NCBI RefSeq assembly: GCF_018070325.1
Contig: NZ_JAGPXY010000021.1
Span: forward strand, 1 to 64,000
Length of the DNA stretch: 64,000 nt
Reading direction: 5' to 3'
Source of the DNA: Micromonospora sp. H61
Lineage (GTDB): Bacteria; Actinomycetota; Actinomycetes; Mycobacteriales; Micromonosporaceae
The notes under the pieces were generated by a model, which saw nothing but the letters and a program-made list of their open reading frames with translations, made no database searches and was not told where the DNA came from. Shown here piece by piece: positions 51,903-60,146 of this stretch (its first letter is position 1; every line of letters starts with the position of its first letter). The translations under genes were made by a program, and so were the position numbers.

Positions 51903-52367
51903 GTGCGCGAGCTGAGCGTGGTCGGAGTTCGGGTGGAGCTGCCCAGCAACCAGCCGATCGTCCTGCTCAGGGAGGTCGAGGGGGACCGCTATCTGCCGAT
52001 CTGGATCGGCGCGGTCGAGGCGACGGCTATCGCTTATGAGCAGCAGGGGGTCAAGCCGGCCCGGCCGTTGACGCATGATCTTCTGCGGGATGTGTTGGCG
52101 GCGTTGAAGGCGCCCTTGCAGGCGGTGGAGATCACCGAGCTGAAGGAGAACGTCTTCTACGCGGATCTGTTGATCGGCGATGGGGTGCGGGTGTCGGCGC
52201 GGCCGAGCGATTCGATCGCGTTGGCGTTGCGGGTTGGTGCGCCGATTCGTTGTGCGGAGCAGGTCCTCAGCGAGGCGGGGATCGTTATCCCTGATGAGCA
52301 GGAGGACGAGGTGGAGAAGTTCCGCGAGTTCCTGGAGCAGGTGCGTCCGGAGGATTTCGCGGGCTGA
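51903..52367 (+). CDS. DUF151 bifunctional nuclease family protein
   Basis: 154 residues from GTG 51903 with GGAGG 5 bases upstream. Family marks: VELPSNQPIVLLREVEG, YLPIWIGAVEATAIAYEQQG, the loop RPLTHDLL, and RPSDSIALALRVGAPI. Plant and bacterial relatives have nuclease activity in vitro; the in vivo role is unclear. It stands in the fixed order ftsR-DUF151-merR. The 185-base upstream gap contains a TAGGCT-like -10 (about 51772) but no strong -35. Confidence 0.9.
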   Translation: MRELSVVGVRVELPSNQPIVLLREVEGDRYLPIWIGAVEATAIAYEQQGVKPARPLTHDLLRDVLAALKAPLQAVEITELKENVFYADLLIGDGVRVSARPSDSIALALRVGAPIRCAEQVLSEAGIVIPDEQEDEVEKFREFLEQVRPEDFAG

Positions 52368-52494
52368 GGTGTGCCTGGGCTCGGTTGGTGATCTTTCTCG
52401 GTGGCTGCGCGGCGTGTCGCGTCGGTTCCTCCGTGGTAACCCCTGACGGTGGCGATAGGGTTTCCATGTCGAGGGGTGCGCGTCGGAGGAAACG

Positions 52495-53124
52495 ATGCGT
52501 CGCCACACTGACGGGGAGGTTGTCCGGATGCACGAGCCGCGGGATTCCGATCCGGGTGCAGGGTTCGACGAGTCGGGTGCCTCGTCGCCAGGTGTGGCGG
52601 CTGAGGGTGACGGTTCGGTTGGCTACCGGGGTGTGACGGCCTGCCATGCGGTGGGCATCAGTTACCGGCAGTTGGATTACTGGGCGCGGACGACGCTTGT
52701 GGTGCCGAGCGTTCGTGACGCCTCGGGTTCGGGGACGCAGCGGTTGTATTCGTTCCGGGACCTGGTGGTGTTGAAGGTCGTGAAGCGGTTGTTGGATGCG
52801 GGGGTGTCCCTGCAGAACATCCGTAAGGCGATCGAGGCGTTGCGGTCGCGTGGTGTGGAGGATCTGGCGGGGATCACGCTTATCTCTGATGGGACGACGG
52901 TGTACGAGTGCCGGTCTCCGGAGGAGGTGGTCGATCTGTTGCAGGGTGGCCAGGGGGTCTTCGGCATCGCGATCGGTGGGGCTTTCAAGGAGATCCAGGG
53001 GTCGTTGTCGCATCTGCCGGCGGAGCCGGCGACGAGCGGCCCGGTGGAGCCGGCGGTGGCGTCGGGGCCGGATCCGGTGGGTGACGAGTTGGCGGCGCGG
53101 CGGGCGCGGCGGCGCGCCGGCTGA
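52495..53124 (+). CDS. MerR-family regulator (Rv1830 type)
   Basis: 209 residues from ATG 52495 with GGAGGAAA upstream. The helix-turn-helix begins near residue 45 (GVTACHAVGISYRQLDYWA), and YSFRDLVVLKVVKRLLDAGV follows. The middle domain (about 115-160) has TLISDGTTVYECRSPEEVVDL, which is shared by the Rv1830 group. An Arg/Ala-rich tail ends it. The position beside DUF151 is the conserved one; regulation of growth or resistance has been suggested for relatives. Confidence 0.85.
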   Translation: MRRHTDGEVVRMHEPRDSDPGAGFDESGASSPGVAAEGDGSVGYRGVTACHAVGISYRQLDYWARTTLVVPSVRDASGSGTQRLYSFRDLVVLKVVKRLLDAGVSLQNIRKAIEALRSRGVEDLAGITLISDGTTVYECRSPEEVVDLLQGGQGVFGIAIGGAFKEIQGSLSHLPAEPATSGPVEPAVASGPDPVGDELAARRARRRAG

Positions 53125-53148
53125 CCGTTCGGTCTTTCGATTTTTTTT
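53123..53148 (+). terminator. Intrinsic terminator with T-run
   Basis: GACCG (53123-53127) pairs with CGGTC (53130-53134), followed at 53141-53148 by eight T residues, which is rare in this high-GC sequence. The remaining gap to the globin gene (53149-53382) holds TTGACA (53327-53332), a possible -35 box, but no clear -10. Confidence 0.6.
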
Positions 53149-53382
53149 CGGTTGTTTTCTCGCGACAGTCGGTGACGGTGGCAGGCATCTATCGGCCGTG
53201 CCAGTCCACTGTGGATACCGTGGGTGTTGTGCTGGTGGCCCATTGTGGAGATACCGATCGGTAGTGGTGACGCACCGTGTCGGCGTGTTGTCGGGAATCC
53301 GATAAGGGGGCGCTGACCGGGGGCGGTTGACACGCTATGGTCCCTCACGGTTCTGGACCCTTCACCCCCGGAAGGAACGACC

Positions 53383-53781
53383 GTGACGGTTACGGAAGAG
53401 ACTGCTCCCGCCTCGCACTACGACCGCATTGGTGGCGCCAGTTCGGTCAAGGCGGCGGTTGAGCTGTTCTACGACAAGGTGCTCGCGGACCCGGAGTTGG
53501 CGGGCTATTTCGTTGGCGTGGACATGGCGGGTCAGCGGCGGCATCTGGCGTTGATGTTGACTGTGGTGCTGGGTGGCCCGAACGAGTACACGGGTCGCGG
53601 GTTGGCCGAGGCGCACCAGCCGTTGAACATCACGGTGGGGCACTACGCGAAGGTGGGCGAGCACCTGACGGTGACGCTGACCGAGCTGGGGGTGCCGGCG
53701 GACGTCCTCGCCCACGTGCAGACAGTGCTGGGGCAGGTGCAGGGCCAGGTGGTGGCTGCCGGGAACAGGTCGGGCGTCTGA
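53383..53781 (+). CDS. Truncated haemoglobin, group I (GlbN-like)
   Basis: 132 residues from GTG 53383. The short 2-on-2 globin fold shows YDRIGGASSVKAAVELFYDKV (with B10 Tyr), then RRHLALMLTVVLGG and AHQPLNITVGHYAKVGEHL, which holds the likely proximal histidine. Group I proteins detoxify nitric oxide with oxygen. It is 2 bases upstream of a flavohaemoglobin gene, giving a double NO defence operon. Confidence 0.9.
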   Translation: MTVTEETAPASHYDRIGGASSVKAAVELFYDKVLADPELAGYFVGVDMAGQRRHLALMLTVVLGGPNEYTGRGLAEAHQPLNITVGHYAKVGEHLTVTLTELGVPADVLAHVQTVLGQVQGQVVAAGNRSGV

Positions 53782-53783
53782 GC

Positions 53784-54965
53784 GTGGACGCCGCTCGCCT
53801 CAAGCAGAGCTGGTCGGTGGTCGCCGGTCACGGCGACCAGGTGCCGCTCTACTTCTACTCGACGTTGTTCCTCGCTCATCCCGAGACGCGGCAGATGTTC
53901 CCCACGAACATGGCCGGTCAGCGGGACCGCCTCGTGACCGCGTTGGGTCACATCGTGTCCAACGTGGACCAGGTGGATCGGCTGGTGGGTTTCCTGCAGG
54001 ATCTCGGCGCGGATCACCGCAAGTTCGCGGTCCGCGCGGAGCACTATCCGGCGGTCGGTGAGGCGTTGGTGGCGACGTTGCAGCATTTCCTCGCCGAGCA
54101 GTGGACCGACGAGTTGGCTGCGGACTGGACGGCCGCGTACGGGTTGGTCGCCCAGGTGATGATGGAGGCCGCGCAGGCCGCTGAGGCGGTCAATCCGCCG
54201 TGGTGGGTGGCGGAGATCGTGGCGCATGAGCGGCGGGCGTTCGACGTGGCGGTGTTGACGGTGCGTCCGCAGTATCTGTTGCCGTTCACGCCGGGTCAGT
54301 CGGTCGGGGTGTCGCACCCGTCGGTGCGGTCGTGGCGGTACTACTCGCCGGCGAACGCGCCGCGGGCGGACGGCACGTTGGAGTTGCATGTGCGGGCCGC
54401 GCCGGGGGGCGCGGTGTCGTCGCGGCTGGTGTACGGGTCGGCGGTGGGGGATCGGATCCACCTGGCGGCGCCGGTGGGGGACCGGTTGGGATTGTGGTCG
54501 GCGGGCTCCAGTGACCTGTTGCTGTTGGTCTCGGGTACCGGCTGGGCGCCGGTGAAGGCGTTGGTGGAGCAGGTGGCCGCGGAGGGTTCCCGTCGGCGGG
54601 TGGACCTGTACGTGGGGGCCCGGTCCCGTAGCGAGTTCTACGACAGCGACGCGATCGACAAGTTGGCGTCGTCGTATCCGTGGTTGACGGTGACGTACGT
54701 GGTCGGTGCCGACGTGCACCGGCCGGGGGAGTTCGTGCAGGCGGTGGACCGGGCGTTGGCCGACGGTGACTGGCGGTCCCGGCACGTGTTCGTGTGTGGG
54801 TCGGACGAGATGGTGTCGCACGCGGTGCGGACGTTGGTGCAGGCGGGTTTCCACGCGGGTCAGGTGCACCACGAGGGCCTGGGCGCGCAGTGGTACGGCC
54901 CGGCGTGGCGGACGGCGGTGCAGCAGTCGGCTGCGGGTGACACTTCGGGAGGTGGGCACAGGTGA
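53784..54965 (+). CDS. Flavohaemoglobin-like globin-reductase (NO dioxygenase)
   Basis: 393 residues from GTG 53784. Globin domain (1-135) has YFYSTLFLAHPETRQMFP and a proximal histidine in VRAEHYPAVGEAL. The FAD domain (about 150-255) has RYYSPANAPR, and the NAD domain shows GTGWAPVKALVEQ and VFVCGSDEMV. It oxidises nitric oxide to nitrate with NAD(P)H. The final 10 residues are low complexity. Pairing with a truncated haemoglobin suggests both respond to nitrosative stress. Confidence 0.85.
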   Translation: MDAARLKQSWSVVAGHGDQVPLYFYSTLFLAHPETRQMFPTNMAGQRDRLVTALGHIVSNVDQVDRLVGFLQDLGADHRKFAVRAEHYPAVGEALVATLQHFLAEQWTDELAADWTAAYGLVAQVMMEAAQAAEAVNPPWWVAEIVAHERRAFDVAVLTVRPQYLLPFTPGQSVGVSHPSVRSWRYYSPANAPRADGTLELHVRAAPGGAVSSRLVYGSAVGDRIHLAAPVGDRLGLWSAGSSDLLLLVSGTGWAPVKALVEQVAAEGSRRRVDLYVGARSRSEFYDSDAIDKLASSYPWLTVTYVVGADVHRPGEFVQAVDRALADGDWRSRHVFVCGSDEMVSHAVRTLVQAGFHAGQVHHEGLGAQWYGPAWRTAVQQSAAGDTSGGGHR

Positions 54966-55017
54966 GCGCGATCAGTGAGCTTGCGAGCCCGGCGGTCGCG
55001 AACGGAGGTCTGCACAG

Positions 55018-55713
55018 GTGAGTGCGACGCCGATCAGTCGGTATGACGGGGTGCAGGTTTCCGGCGGTGTGCAGGTGCGGATCACCGCCGACCGGGTTCG
55101 GCGGTGGGAGTTCGGTGCGGCGTCGTTCGCTCGGCGTGGTTACGACAACGCTGACGTGGACCGGTTCCGGGTGCAGGTCGCTGACGAGTTGGACCTGTTG
55201 GCGACGCAGATCGCGACGTTGCGGGCGGAGAACGAGCGGCTGACCGACCGGGTGGAGTTGCACCGGCACGGGGTGATTCCGAGTACGGGGGCGGCGGCGA
55301 AGGTCCCGGCGGCGCGGGAGGTGAATCTGCTGTCGGCGGCGCAGCGGGAGGCCGAGCAGATCATCGCGCAGGCGCATGACTACGCGCGTCGGGTCGCCGA
55401 GTACGCCCGGGTGCAGTACGAGAGTTACCTGCACGCGGCGGAGGCGGAGGCGAAGCAGGAGGCGGAGCGGGCGGTGGCGGAGTACCGCAGCGCGGCGGGG
55501 TCGAGCTTCGACGACACGGTGGCGACCCGGGAGGCGTTGCGGATCTTCGGTGAGATGATGGTGTCGCACATGCAGGCGGCGGCGCGGCATCTCGACGACG
55601 GCAGTGAGCAGTTGGCGCGCACGATGGATCGGATCGCGGCGGAGACGCCGGGGGCGCCGTTCGTGGGTGGCGTGGTGGGCCAGTCGGCGTTGCCGCGGCA
55701 CCAGCAGCGCTGA
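55018..55713 (+). CDS. DivIVA-like coiled-coil protein
   Basis: 231 residues from GTG 55018. The N-terminal DivIVA motif is RVRRWEFGAASFARRGYDNA then DVDRFRVQVADELD. A long coiled coil (about 60-200) contains LRAENERLTDRVELHR and AAQREAEQIIAQAHDY. DivIVA/Wag31 relatives mark curved membrane and steer polar growth; shorter DivIVA-domain proteins act as scaffolds. It is 52 bases after the flavohaemoglobin gene. Confidence 0.8.
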   Translation: MSATPISRYDGVQVSGGVQVRITADRVRRWEFGAASFARRGYDNADVDRFRVQVADELDLLATQIATLRAENERLTDRVELHRHGVIPSTGAAAKVPAAREVNLLSAAQREAEQIIAQAHDYARRVAEYARVQYESYLHAAEAEAKQEAERAVAEYRSAAGSSFDDTVATREALRIFGEMMVSHMQAAARHLDDGSEQLARTMDRIAAETPGAPFVGGVVGQSALPRHQQR

Positions 55714-55715
55714 GT

Positions 55716-55753
55716 CGCCGGGTGGGGTGCGCTGACGTGGACCCCGCCCGGCG
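55716..55753 (+). terminator. 13-bp stem terminator
   Basis: CGCCGGGTGGGGT (55716-55728) pairs with ACCCCGCCCGGCG (55741-55753), with one G-T wobble and a 12-base loop, immediately after the DivIVA-like gene. Confidence 0.65.
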
Positions 55754-55827
55754 TGTTGGCGGCGGTGGCACAGTCGGAGGGGTCAGGCGGGGCTGACGGG
55801 TGGCCCGCCCCTGGGAGAGGCGCCGTC

Positions 55828-56787
55828 GTGTCGGTATCACCGTCCCCGTCCGGCGGGTCAGCGGACCCGCTGGCCGCGTTGGAGGCGTCGGCGTGGGCGC
55901 TGGCGGCCGCGGTCGGCACCATGAGTGACGCCCTGTCGGCCCCGCTCGCGGAGGTCCTCGCGGCGTCGCCGCACCGCAGCGCGGTGCTGGAGGCCGCGGG
56001 TCTGCTGTCCTCAGACGGCGGGACGCCGGTCGCGCACCCGTCGCTGGTGCCTGCCGACGGGCCGACCGGGCGCAGCGCGGTGCAGGCGCGGTTGAGTTCG
56101 CTGCGGCAGGCGGTCGCCGCGGCGGCGCAGGAGCCTTCCGGCGGGGGTGGGGCCGGCTGGGCGCAGGTGGACGACGAGGTGTTGCTGCATCAGGGTCGGG
56201 CGTCGGCGGCGACCGGCCGGGCGTTGGCGACCCGGGTGGTGCCCGAGTTGCCGGGGCTGGCGCAGCGCTTGGACTCGGCGGACGCCCGGGTGTTGGATGT
56301 GGGCACCGGTGTGGCGGCGTTGGCCGTCGCCCTGGCCCGCGCGTTGCCCCGGGTGTCGGTGGTGGGTATCGACGTGCTGCAACGGGCGTTGGACCTGGCC
56401 GGCGGGGAGTTGGCCGAGGCGCGCGATGTCGCGGATCGGATCAGTTTGCGCCGGCAGGACGTCGCGGAGGTGGCCGAGCCCGGCGGGTACGACCTGGTCT
56501 GGGTGCCGGCGCCGTTTCTTCCCCAGCAGACGTTGGCGCTCGCGCTGCCCCGGCTGGTGCGGGCGCTGCGACCCGGTGGCTGGCTGGTGGCGGGCACCAA
56601 TGCGCCGGCCGGGGACCCGTTGCGGGCGGCCGTCGACCGGTGGAACGCCGTGCGTAACGGCGGCAACGCCTTCGACGCCGACCGGATGGCGGAGGTGCTG
56701 GCGGGGGCCGGGTTGGGTGAGGTTCGGCGTTTTCCGACCGTCCCGGGCGGGCCGGTGTTGGTCGCCGCGCACCGCCCGGGCGGCTGA
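55828..56787 (+). CDS. Class I SAM-dependent methyltransferase
   Basis: About 319 residues from GTG 55828 (GGGAGAGG 7 bases upstream); a longer frame from 55753 has none. The N-terminal part (1-130) is helical. The Rossmann methyltransferase core has VLDVGTGVAALAVALA (motif I), VVGIDVLQRAL, RQDVAE and YDLVWVPAPFLP. The acceptor is unknown. In sequence it resembles small-molecule methyltransferases that carry an N-terminal dimer domain. Confidence 0.75.
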   Translation: MSVSPSPSGGSADPLAALEASAWALAAAVGTMSDALSAPLAEVLAASPHRSAVLEAAGLLSSDGGTPVAHPSLVPADGPTGRSAVQARLSSLRQAVAAAAQEPSGGGGAGWAQVDDEVLLHQGRASAATGRALATRVVPELPGLAQRLDSADARVLDVGTGVAALAVALARALPRVSVVGIDVLQRALDLAGGELAEARDVADRISLRRQDVAEVAEPGGYDLVWVPAPFLPQQTLALALPRLVRALRPGGWLVAGTNAPAGDPLRAAVDRWNAVRNGGNAFDADRMAEVLAGAGLGEVRRFPTVPGGPVLVAAHRPGG

Positions 56788-56812
56788 GGGCGACAGTCGG
56801 TGCTGCGGGTGG

Positions 56813-57091
56813 TCAGCTGAGCCGTTGTTCGAGGTGGAAGGTGACCTCGGTGCCGGCGGCGCTCTTGCCGATGGTCTTGCACAGGGCGGCGCGGATGGGC
56901 AGCCAGTGGGGGCCGGCGCCGGAGGGCATCAGGGTGGCGTTGAACGGGTGCCCGTCGATGGTGCCGGTGACCTTGACGGCGCGTCGGGTGCCGAGCAGGT
57001 CCGCGGAGTCGGGAACTGTCACGTAGGTGGCGAACGCGCCGTCTTTCTCGATGGGCGCGGTGAAGCGGTAGTCGAGTGGTTGCGGGTCCAT
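56813..57091 (-). CDS. DUF1905 beta-barrel protein
   Basis: 92 residues from ATG 57091 (AGGAGA 4 bases upstream). Family features are YRFTAPIEKDGAFATYVTVP, the KVTGTIDGHPFNATLMPSG turn, HWLPI and the terminal TVTFH-like strand (EVTFHLEQR). The fold is a small beta barrel; function unknown. It is 26 bases downstream of the NAD(P)-binding gene on the same strand. Confidence 0.8.
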   Translation of the reverse strand: MDPQPLDYRFTAPIEKDGAFATYVTVPDSADLLGTRRAVKVTGTIDGHPFNATLMPSGAGPHWLPIRAALCKTIGKSAAGTEVTFHLEQRLS

Positions 57092-57117
57092 GGGTTCTCC
57101 TGGGCGCGACGGGTCGG

Positions 57118-57774
57118 TCAGCTGGCGGCGGCGCGGATGGCCTCGACGATCGGGGTGGGCCCGTCGACGAGTTCCAGTGTCGCGCCGGTGGTGCGTGGTT
57201 CGTCGAGCAGTGCGGCGAGGACGTGGGCGACGTCGGTGCGGCTGATCGCGCCACGTCCGGCGTGTGGGGTGAGGGTGACCCGCCCGGTGGGTGGGTCGTC
57301 GGTGAGCCGGCCGGGTCGTAGCACCGTCCAGGCCAGGTCGCGGCGGCGCAGGTCGTCCTCGGCGGCGCGTTTGGCGCGCAGGTACGCCGTCCACACGTCG
57401 TCGGTGCCGGGGGCGGGTGGTGTGTCCACTCCCATGGAGGAGACGAGTAGGTAGCGGTGGACGCCGGCGCGGGCGGCGGCGTCGGCGAGCAGCGCGGCGG
57501 CGGCCCGGTCGACGCTGTCCTTGCGGGCGGCGCCGCTGCCGGGGCCGGCGCCGGCGGCGAAGATCACCGCGTCGGCGCCGTGCAGGTGCTCGGCCACCTG
57601 CGCGACCTCGGTGTGTTCCAGGTCGCAGACGACGGGGGTGGCGCCGGCGGCGCGCAGCGTCGCGGTCTGCTCGGGGTTGCGGATGAGGCCGACGGCGGTG
57701 TCGCCGCGCCCGACGAGGTGGCGTTGCAACAGGAGGGCGATCTTGCCGTGGCCTCCGGCGATGACGACGCGCAT
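57118..57774 (-). CDS. NAD(P)-binding atypical SDR
   Basis: 218 residues from ATG 57774. The Rossmann start is VVIAGGHGKIALLLQRHL; other landmarks are VCDLEHTE, VIFAAGAGPGSGA, LLVSSMGV and a YLRAKRAAE pair that keeps the Tyr-x3-Lys spacing. LRPGRLTDDPPTGRV is typical of NmrA/YwnB-type atypical SDRs, which serve as redox sensors or reductases. The substrate is unknown. Confidence 0.85.
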   Translation of the reverse strand: MRVVIAGGHGKIALLLQRHLVGRGDTAVGLIRNPEQTATLRAAGATPVVCDLEHTEVAQVAEHLHGADAVIFAAGAGPGSGAARKDSVDRAAAALLADAAARAGVHRYLLVSSMGVDTPPAPGTDDVWTAYLRAKRAAEDDLRRRDLAWTVLRPGRLTDDPPTGRVTLTPHAGRGAISRTDVAHVLAALLDEPRTTGATLELVDGPTPIVEAIRAAAS

Positions 57775-57893
57775 GGGCCCAACCTACCGGCGCCGCGGGT
57801 GCCGGCGGCGTCACCGGCTTGACCTTGACCTTCGGGGAACCCTGAGCCTGGTGGGTGCCGGTCGCCGTGACCGGCTGCGAGGAGGATGTCGAC

Positions 57894-58961
57894 GTGGGGC
57901 TGATGACCATCGGGGCGTTCGCCCGGGCGGCGAGGCTGACACCGAAGGCGTTGCGCCTGTACGACCAGGTGGGGCTGCTGGTGCCGGCCGCTGTCGATCC
58001 GGAGTCCGGTTACCGGCTCTACGACCCGGCTCAGCTGCCGGTGGCTCGGCTGGTCGCCCAGTTGCGTCGCCTCGGTATGCCGCTGGCGACGATCCGGGTG
58101 GTGTGCGGCCTGGAGCCCGCGGCGGCGGCTGAGGCGGTCACCGCGTACTGGCGGCAGGTCAGCGCCGACACCGCGGCCCGCGCCCGGCTCGCCACCCTCC
58201 TCGTGGACCACCTGTCTGAAGGGGGCGCCACCATGTCTGACCCGAATCCCACAGTTGCCGTCCGCTGCGCCGCCGGTTGTGACACCGGGCTGGTGCGCGA
58301 CAGCAACGAGGACACCGCGTACGCCGGCGAGCGGTTGCTCGCCGTGGCCGACGGTATGCGGGGGCCCGGCGGCGCGGCCGCCAGCGCCGCCGCCGTCGAC
58401 GCCCTGAGGCCGTTGGCGCTCACCGACGTGCCGGCGGCCGACCTGCTGACGATGCTGGCCGGCGCGGTGAGCGACGCCGACCGCGCCGTGCACGCGTTGG
58501 CCACCGACACCGACCAGCCGGTCACCACGCTGACCGCGCTGCTGCTCAGCGGTTCCCGGCTGGCGCTGGTGCACGTCGGTGACACCCGGGCCTACCTGCT
58601 GCGCGGCGGTGAGCTGTCGCTGCTCACGCAGGATCACACCTGGGTGCAGGCTCAGGTTGAGCAGGGCCGGCTCGACCGGGATCAGGCCGCGACGCATCCG
58701 CAGCGCGCGGTGCTGGTGCGTGCCCTCGGTGGCGGCCGGCAGGTCGAGGCGGATCTGGCGGTGCGTACCGCGTTGCCGGGTGACCGGTACCTGTTGTGCT
58801 CCGACGGGCTGTCCGCGGTCGTCGACCGGGCCGAGTTGGGGTCGGCGTTGGCAGCGACGGACGATCCCGGGGACACGGTGCGGGCGCTGATCGGTCTGGC
58901 GTGGGCCGAGGGTGCGCCGGACAACGTCGCCTGCGTCGTCGCCGACGTCGTCGCGGTATAG
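57894..58961 (+). CDS. MerR-PP2C fusion: DNA-binding domain joined to a serine/threonine phosphatase
   Basis: 355 residues from GTG 57894 (AGGAGG 8 bases upstream). Residues 1-110 are a MerR regulator: MTIGAFARAARLTPKALRLY, DPESGYRLYD, LVAQLRRLGMPL. Residues about 120-355 are a full PP2C phosphatase: DSNEDTAY, AVADGMRGPGG, LVHVGDTRAYLL, LLCSDGLSAVV and PDNVACVV, with the metal-binding aspartates kept. A fusion of a MerR head to a phosphatase is unusual. It suggests the phosphatase activity is sited on DNA or that a ligand-binding role is played by the PP2C part. The join is continuous in frame, with an ATG (58233) between the domains. Confidence 0.85.
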   Translation: MGLMTIGAFARAARLTPKALRLYDQVGLLVPAAVDPESGYRLYDPAQLPVARLVAQLRRLGMPLATIRVVCGLEPAAAAEAVTAYWRQVSADTAARARLATLLVDHLSEGGATMSDPNPTVAVRCAAGCDTGLVRDSNEDTAYAGERLLAVADGMRGPGGAAASAAAVDALRPLALTDVPAADLLTMLAGAVSDADRAVHALATDTDQPVTTLTALLLSGSRLALVHVGDTRAYLLRGGELSLLTQDHTWVQAQVEQGRLDRDQAATHPQRAVLVRALGGGRQVEADLAVRTALPGDRYLLCSDGLSAVVDRAELGSALAATDDPGDTVRALIGLAWAEGAPDNVACVVADVVAV

Positions 58962-59045
58962 CCGAGGTCACCCGCGCCGGGTGGGACCGCCTGCCCGGCG
59001 CGGGGCTCGGCGTTGGTGAACCGGTTGAGGCAGCATGGAGAGGTG

Positions 59046-59888
59046 ATGGAGAGCTTCGACGCGTTGACCTCGCTGGTGGCCGGTGGTGGGGTGGTGGTGC
59101 TCAGCGGCGCCGGCCTGTCCACCGAGTCGGGAATTCCGGACTACCGGGGGCCCAGCGGGGTGGCGCGGCGGCACACGCCGATGACCTTCCAGGCGTTCAC
59201 CCGCGATCCCCTGGCCCGGCGGCGCTACTGGGCGCGCAGCCACCTGGGCTGGCGGCTGATCGCGGGCGCGGCGCCCAACGCCGGGCACCGGGCGGTGGCC
59301 GGGCTGCAACACGCCGGGCTGGTCGACACGGTGATCACCCAGAACGTCGACGGTCTGCACGGTGCGGCCGGCAGCCCGTCGGTGATCGAGCTGCACGGCC
59401 GCCTCGACGAGGTGACCTGCCTGGACTGCGGCAACCTGACCTCCCGGGAGGAGCTGCACCGGCGGCTGCGCGAGGCCAACCCGGAGTTCGTGGCCCGCGT
59501 CGCCGCGGTCAACCCGGACGGTGATGTTGATCTCCCTGATGAGCAGGTGGCGGCGTTTCGGCCGGTGGACTGCGGGATCTGCGGCACCGGGATGCTGAAA
59601 CCGGACGTGGTGTTCTTCGGTGAGACGGTGCCGCCGCAGCGGGTGGCGCGGTGTTTCGCGGCCGTGGAGCAGGCCCGCGCGTTGCTGGTGCTCGGGTCGT
59701 CGTTGACGGTGATGTCGGGGCGCCGGTTCGTGATTCGGGCCGCGAAACGGGGCATCCCGGTCGCGATCGTCAACCAGGGGCCGACCCGGGGTGACGGCCA
59801 CGCCACAGTGTGCGTCGACGCGCCGCTGGGCGTGGTGCTGCCGCAGCTGGCCGCGCGGGTCGGCGCCGGGGCACCGCTGGGGGTGTGA
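59046..59888 (+). CDS. Sirtuin (NAD-dependent protein deacylase)
   Basis: About 280 residues from ATG 59046; GTG 59013 is possible. Signatures: VVVLSGAGLSTESGIPDYRG (NAD binding), ITQNVDGLH with catalytic His in ELHGRLDE, and zinc cysteines CLDCGN and CGICG. The LGSSLTVMSG motif and a C-terminal VNQGPTR are typical. It removes acyl groups from protein lysines, linking metabolism to NAD. A 31-residue insert between the Cys pairs (about 143-175) is longer than in minimal bacterial sirtuins. Confidence 0.9.
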   Translation: MESFDALTSLVAGGGVVVLSGAGLSTESGIPDYRGPSGVARRHTPMTFQAFTRDPLARRRYWARSHLGWRLIAGAAPNAGHRAVAGLQHAGLVDTVITQNVDGLHGAAGSPSVIELHGRLDEVTCLDCGNLTSREELHRRLREANPEFVARVAAVNPDGDVDLPDEQVAAFRPVDCGICGTGMLKPDVVFFGETVPPQRVARCFAAVEQARALLVLGSSLTVMSGRRFVIRAAKRGIPVAIVNQGPTRGDGHATVCVDAPLGVVLPQLAARVGAGAPLGV

Positions 59889-59978
59889 CGGACCTACCCG
59901 CGCGGGTGAGCACGAGGCCCGGGGGTAGGACATCCGCCGGAAACACCAACGCTGGTAGCGTTGACCACGCCGGTAACA

Positions 59979-60069
59979 CCCACGTGGGAGAGACCGCCCG
60001 ACAGCGCGCAGGGCGGCGCCGAAGGGGCAAATCCTCCCCGGAACCTCTCAGGCAAAAGGACCTCGTGGG
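59979..60069 (+). ncRNA. Glycine riboswitch upstream of gcvP
   Basis: P1 pairs CCCACG (59979-59984) with CGTGGG (60064-60069). The conserved aptamer core reads GGGAGAGACC, CGCCGAAGGGGCAAA and GGAACCTCTCAGGCAAAAGG in order, a textbook glycine aptamer. A hairpin GGCACT-GTGG-AGTGCC (60072-60087) follows. The second stretch to 60130 does not show a second complete core, so this is a single-aptamer type, perhaps with a ghost second half. Binding glycine is expected to turn gcvP on. A TAGCGT -10-like box (59955-59960) is just upstream. Confidence 0.9.
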
Positions 60070-60146
60070 CAGGCACTGTGGAGTGCCCCTGTGGGTGCGA
60101 CAGAGGGGGAGGCCGACACGTCGACCTCGCCCCGGGAGTGCCCCCT

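Noticed and set aside
59961..60146. Longer N terminus for gcvP
   Set aside because: Those codons lie inside the glycine riboswitch; ATG 60147 with GGGAG gives the normal protein start.
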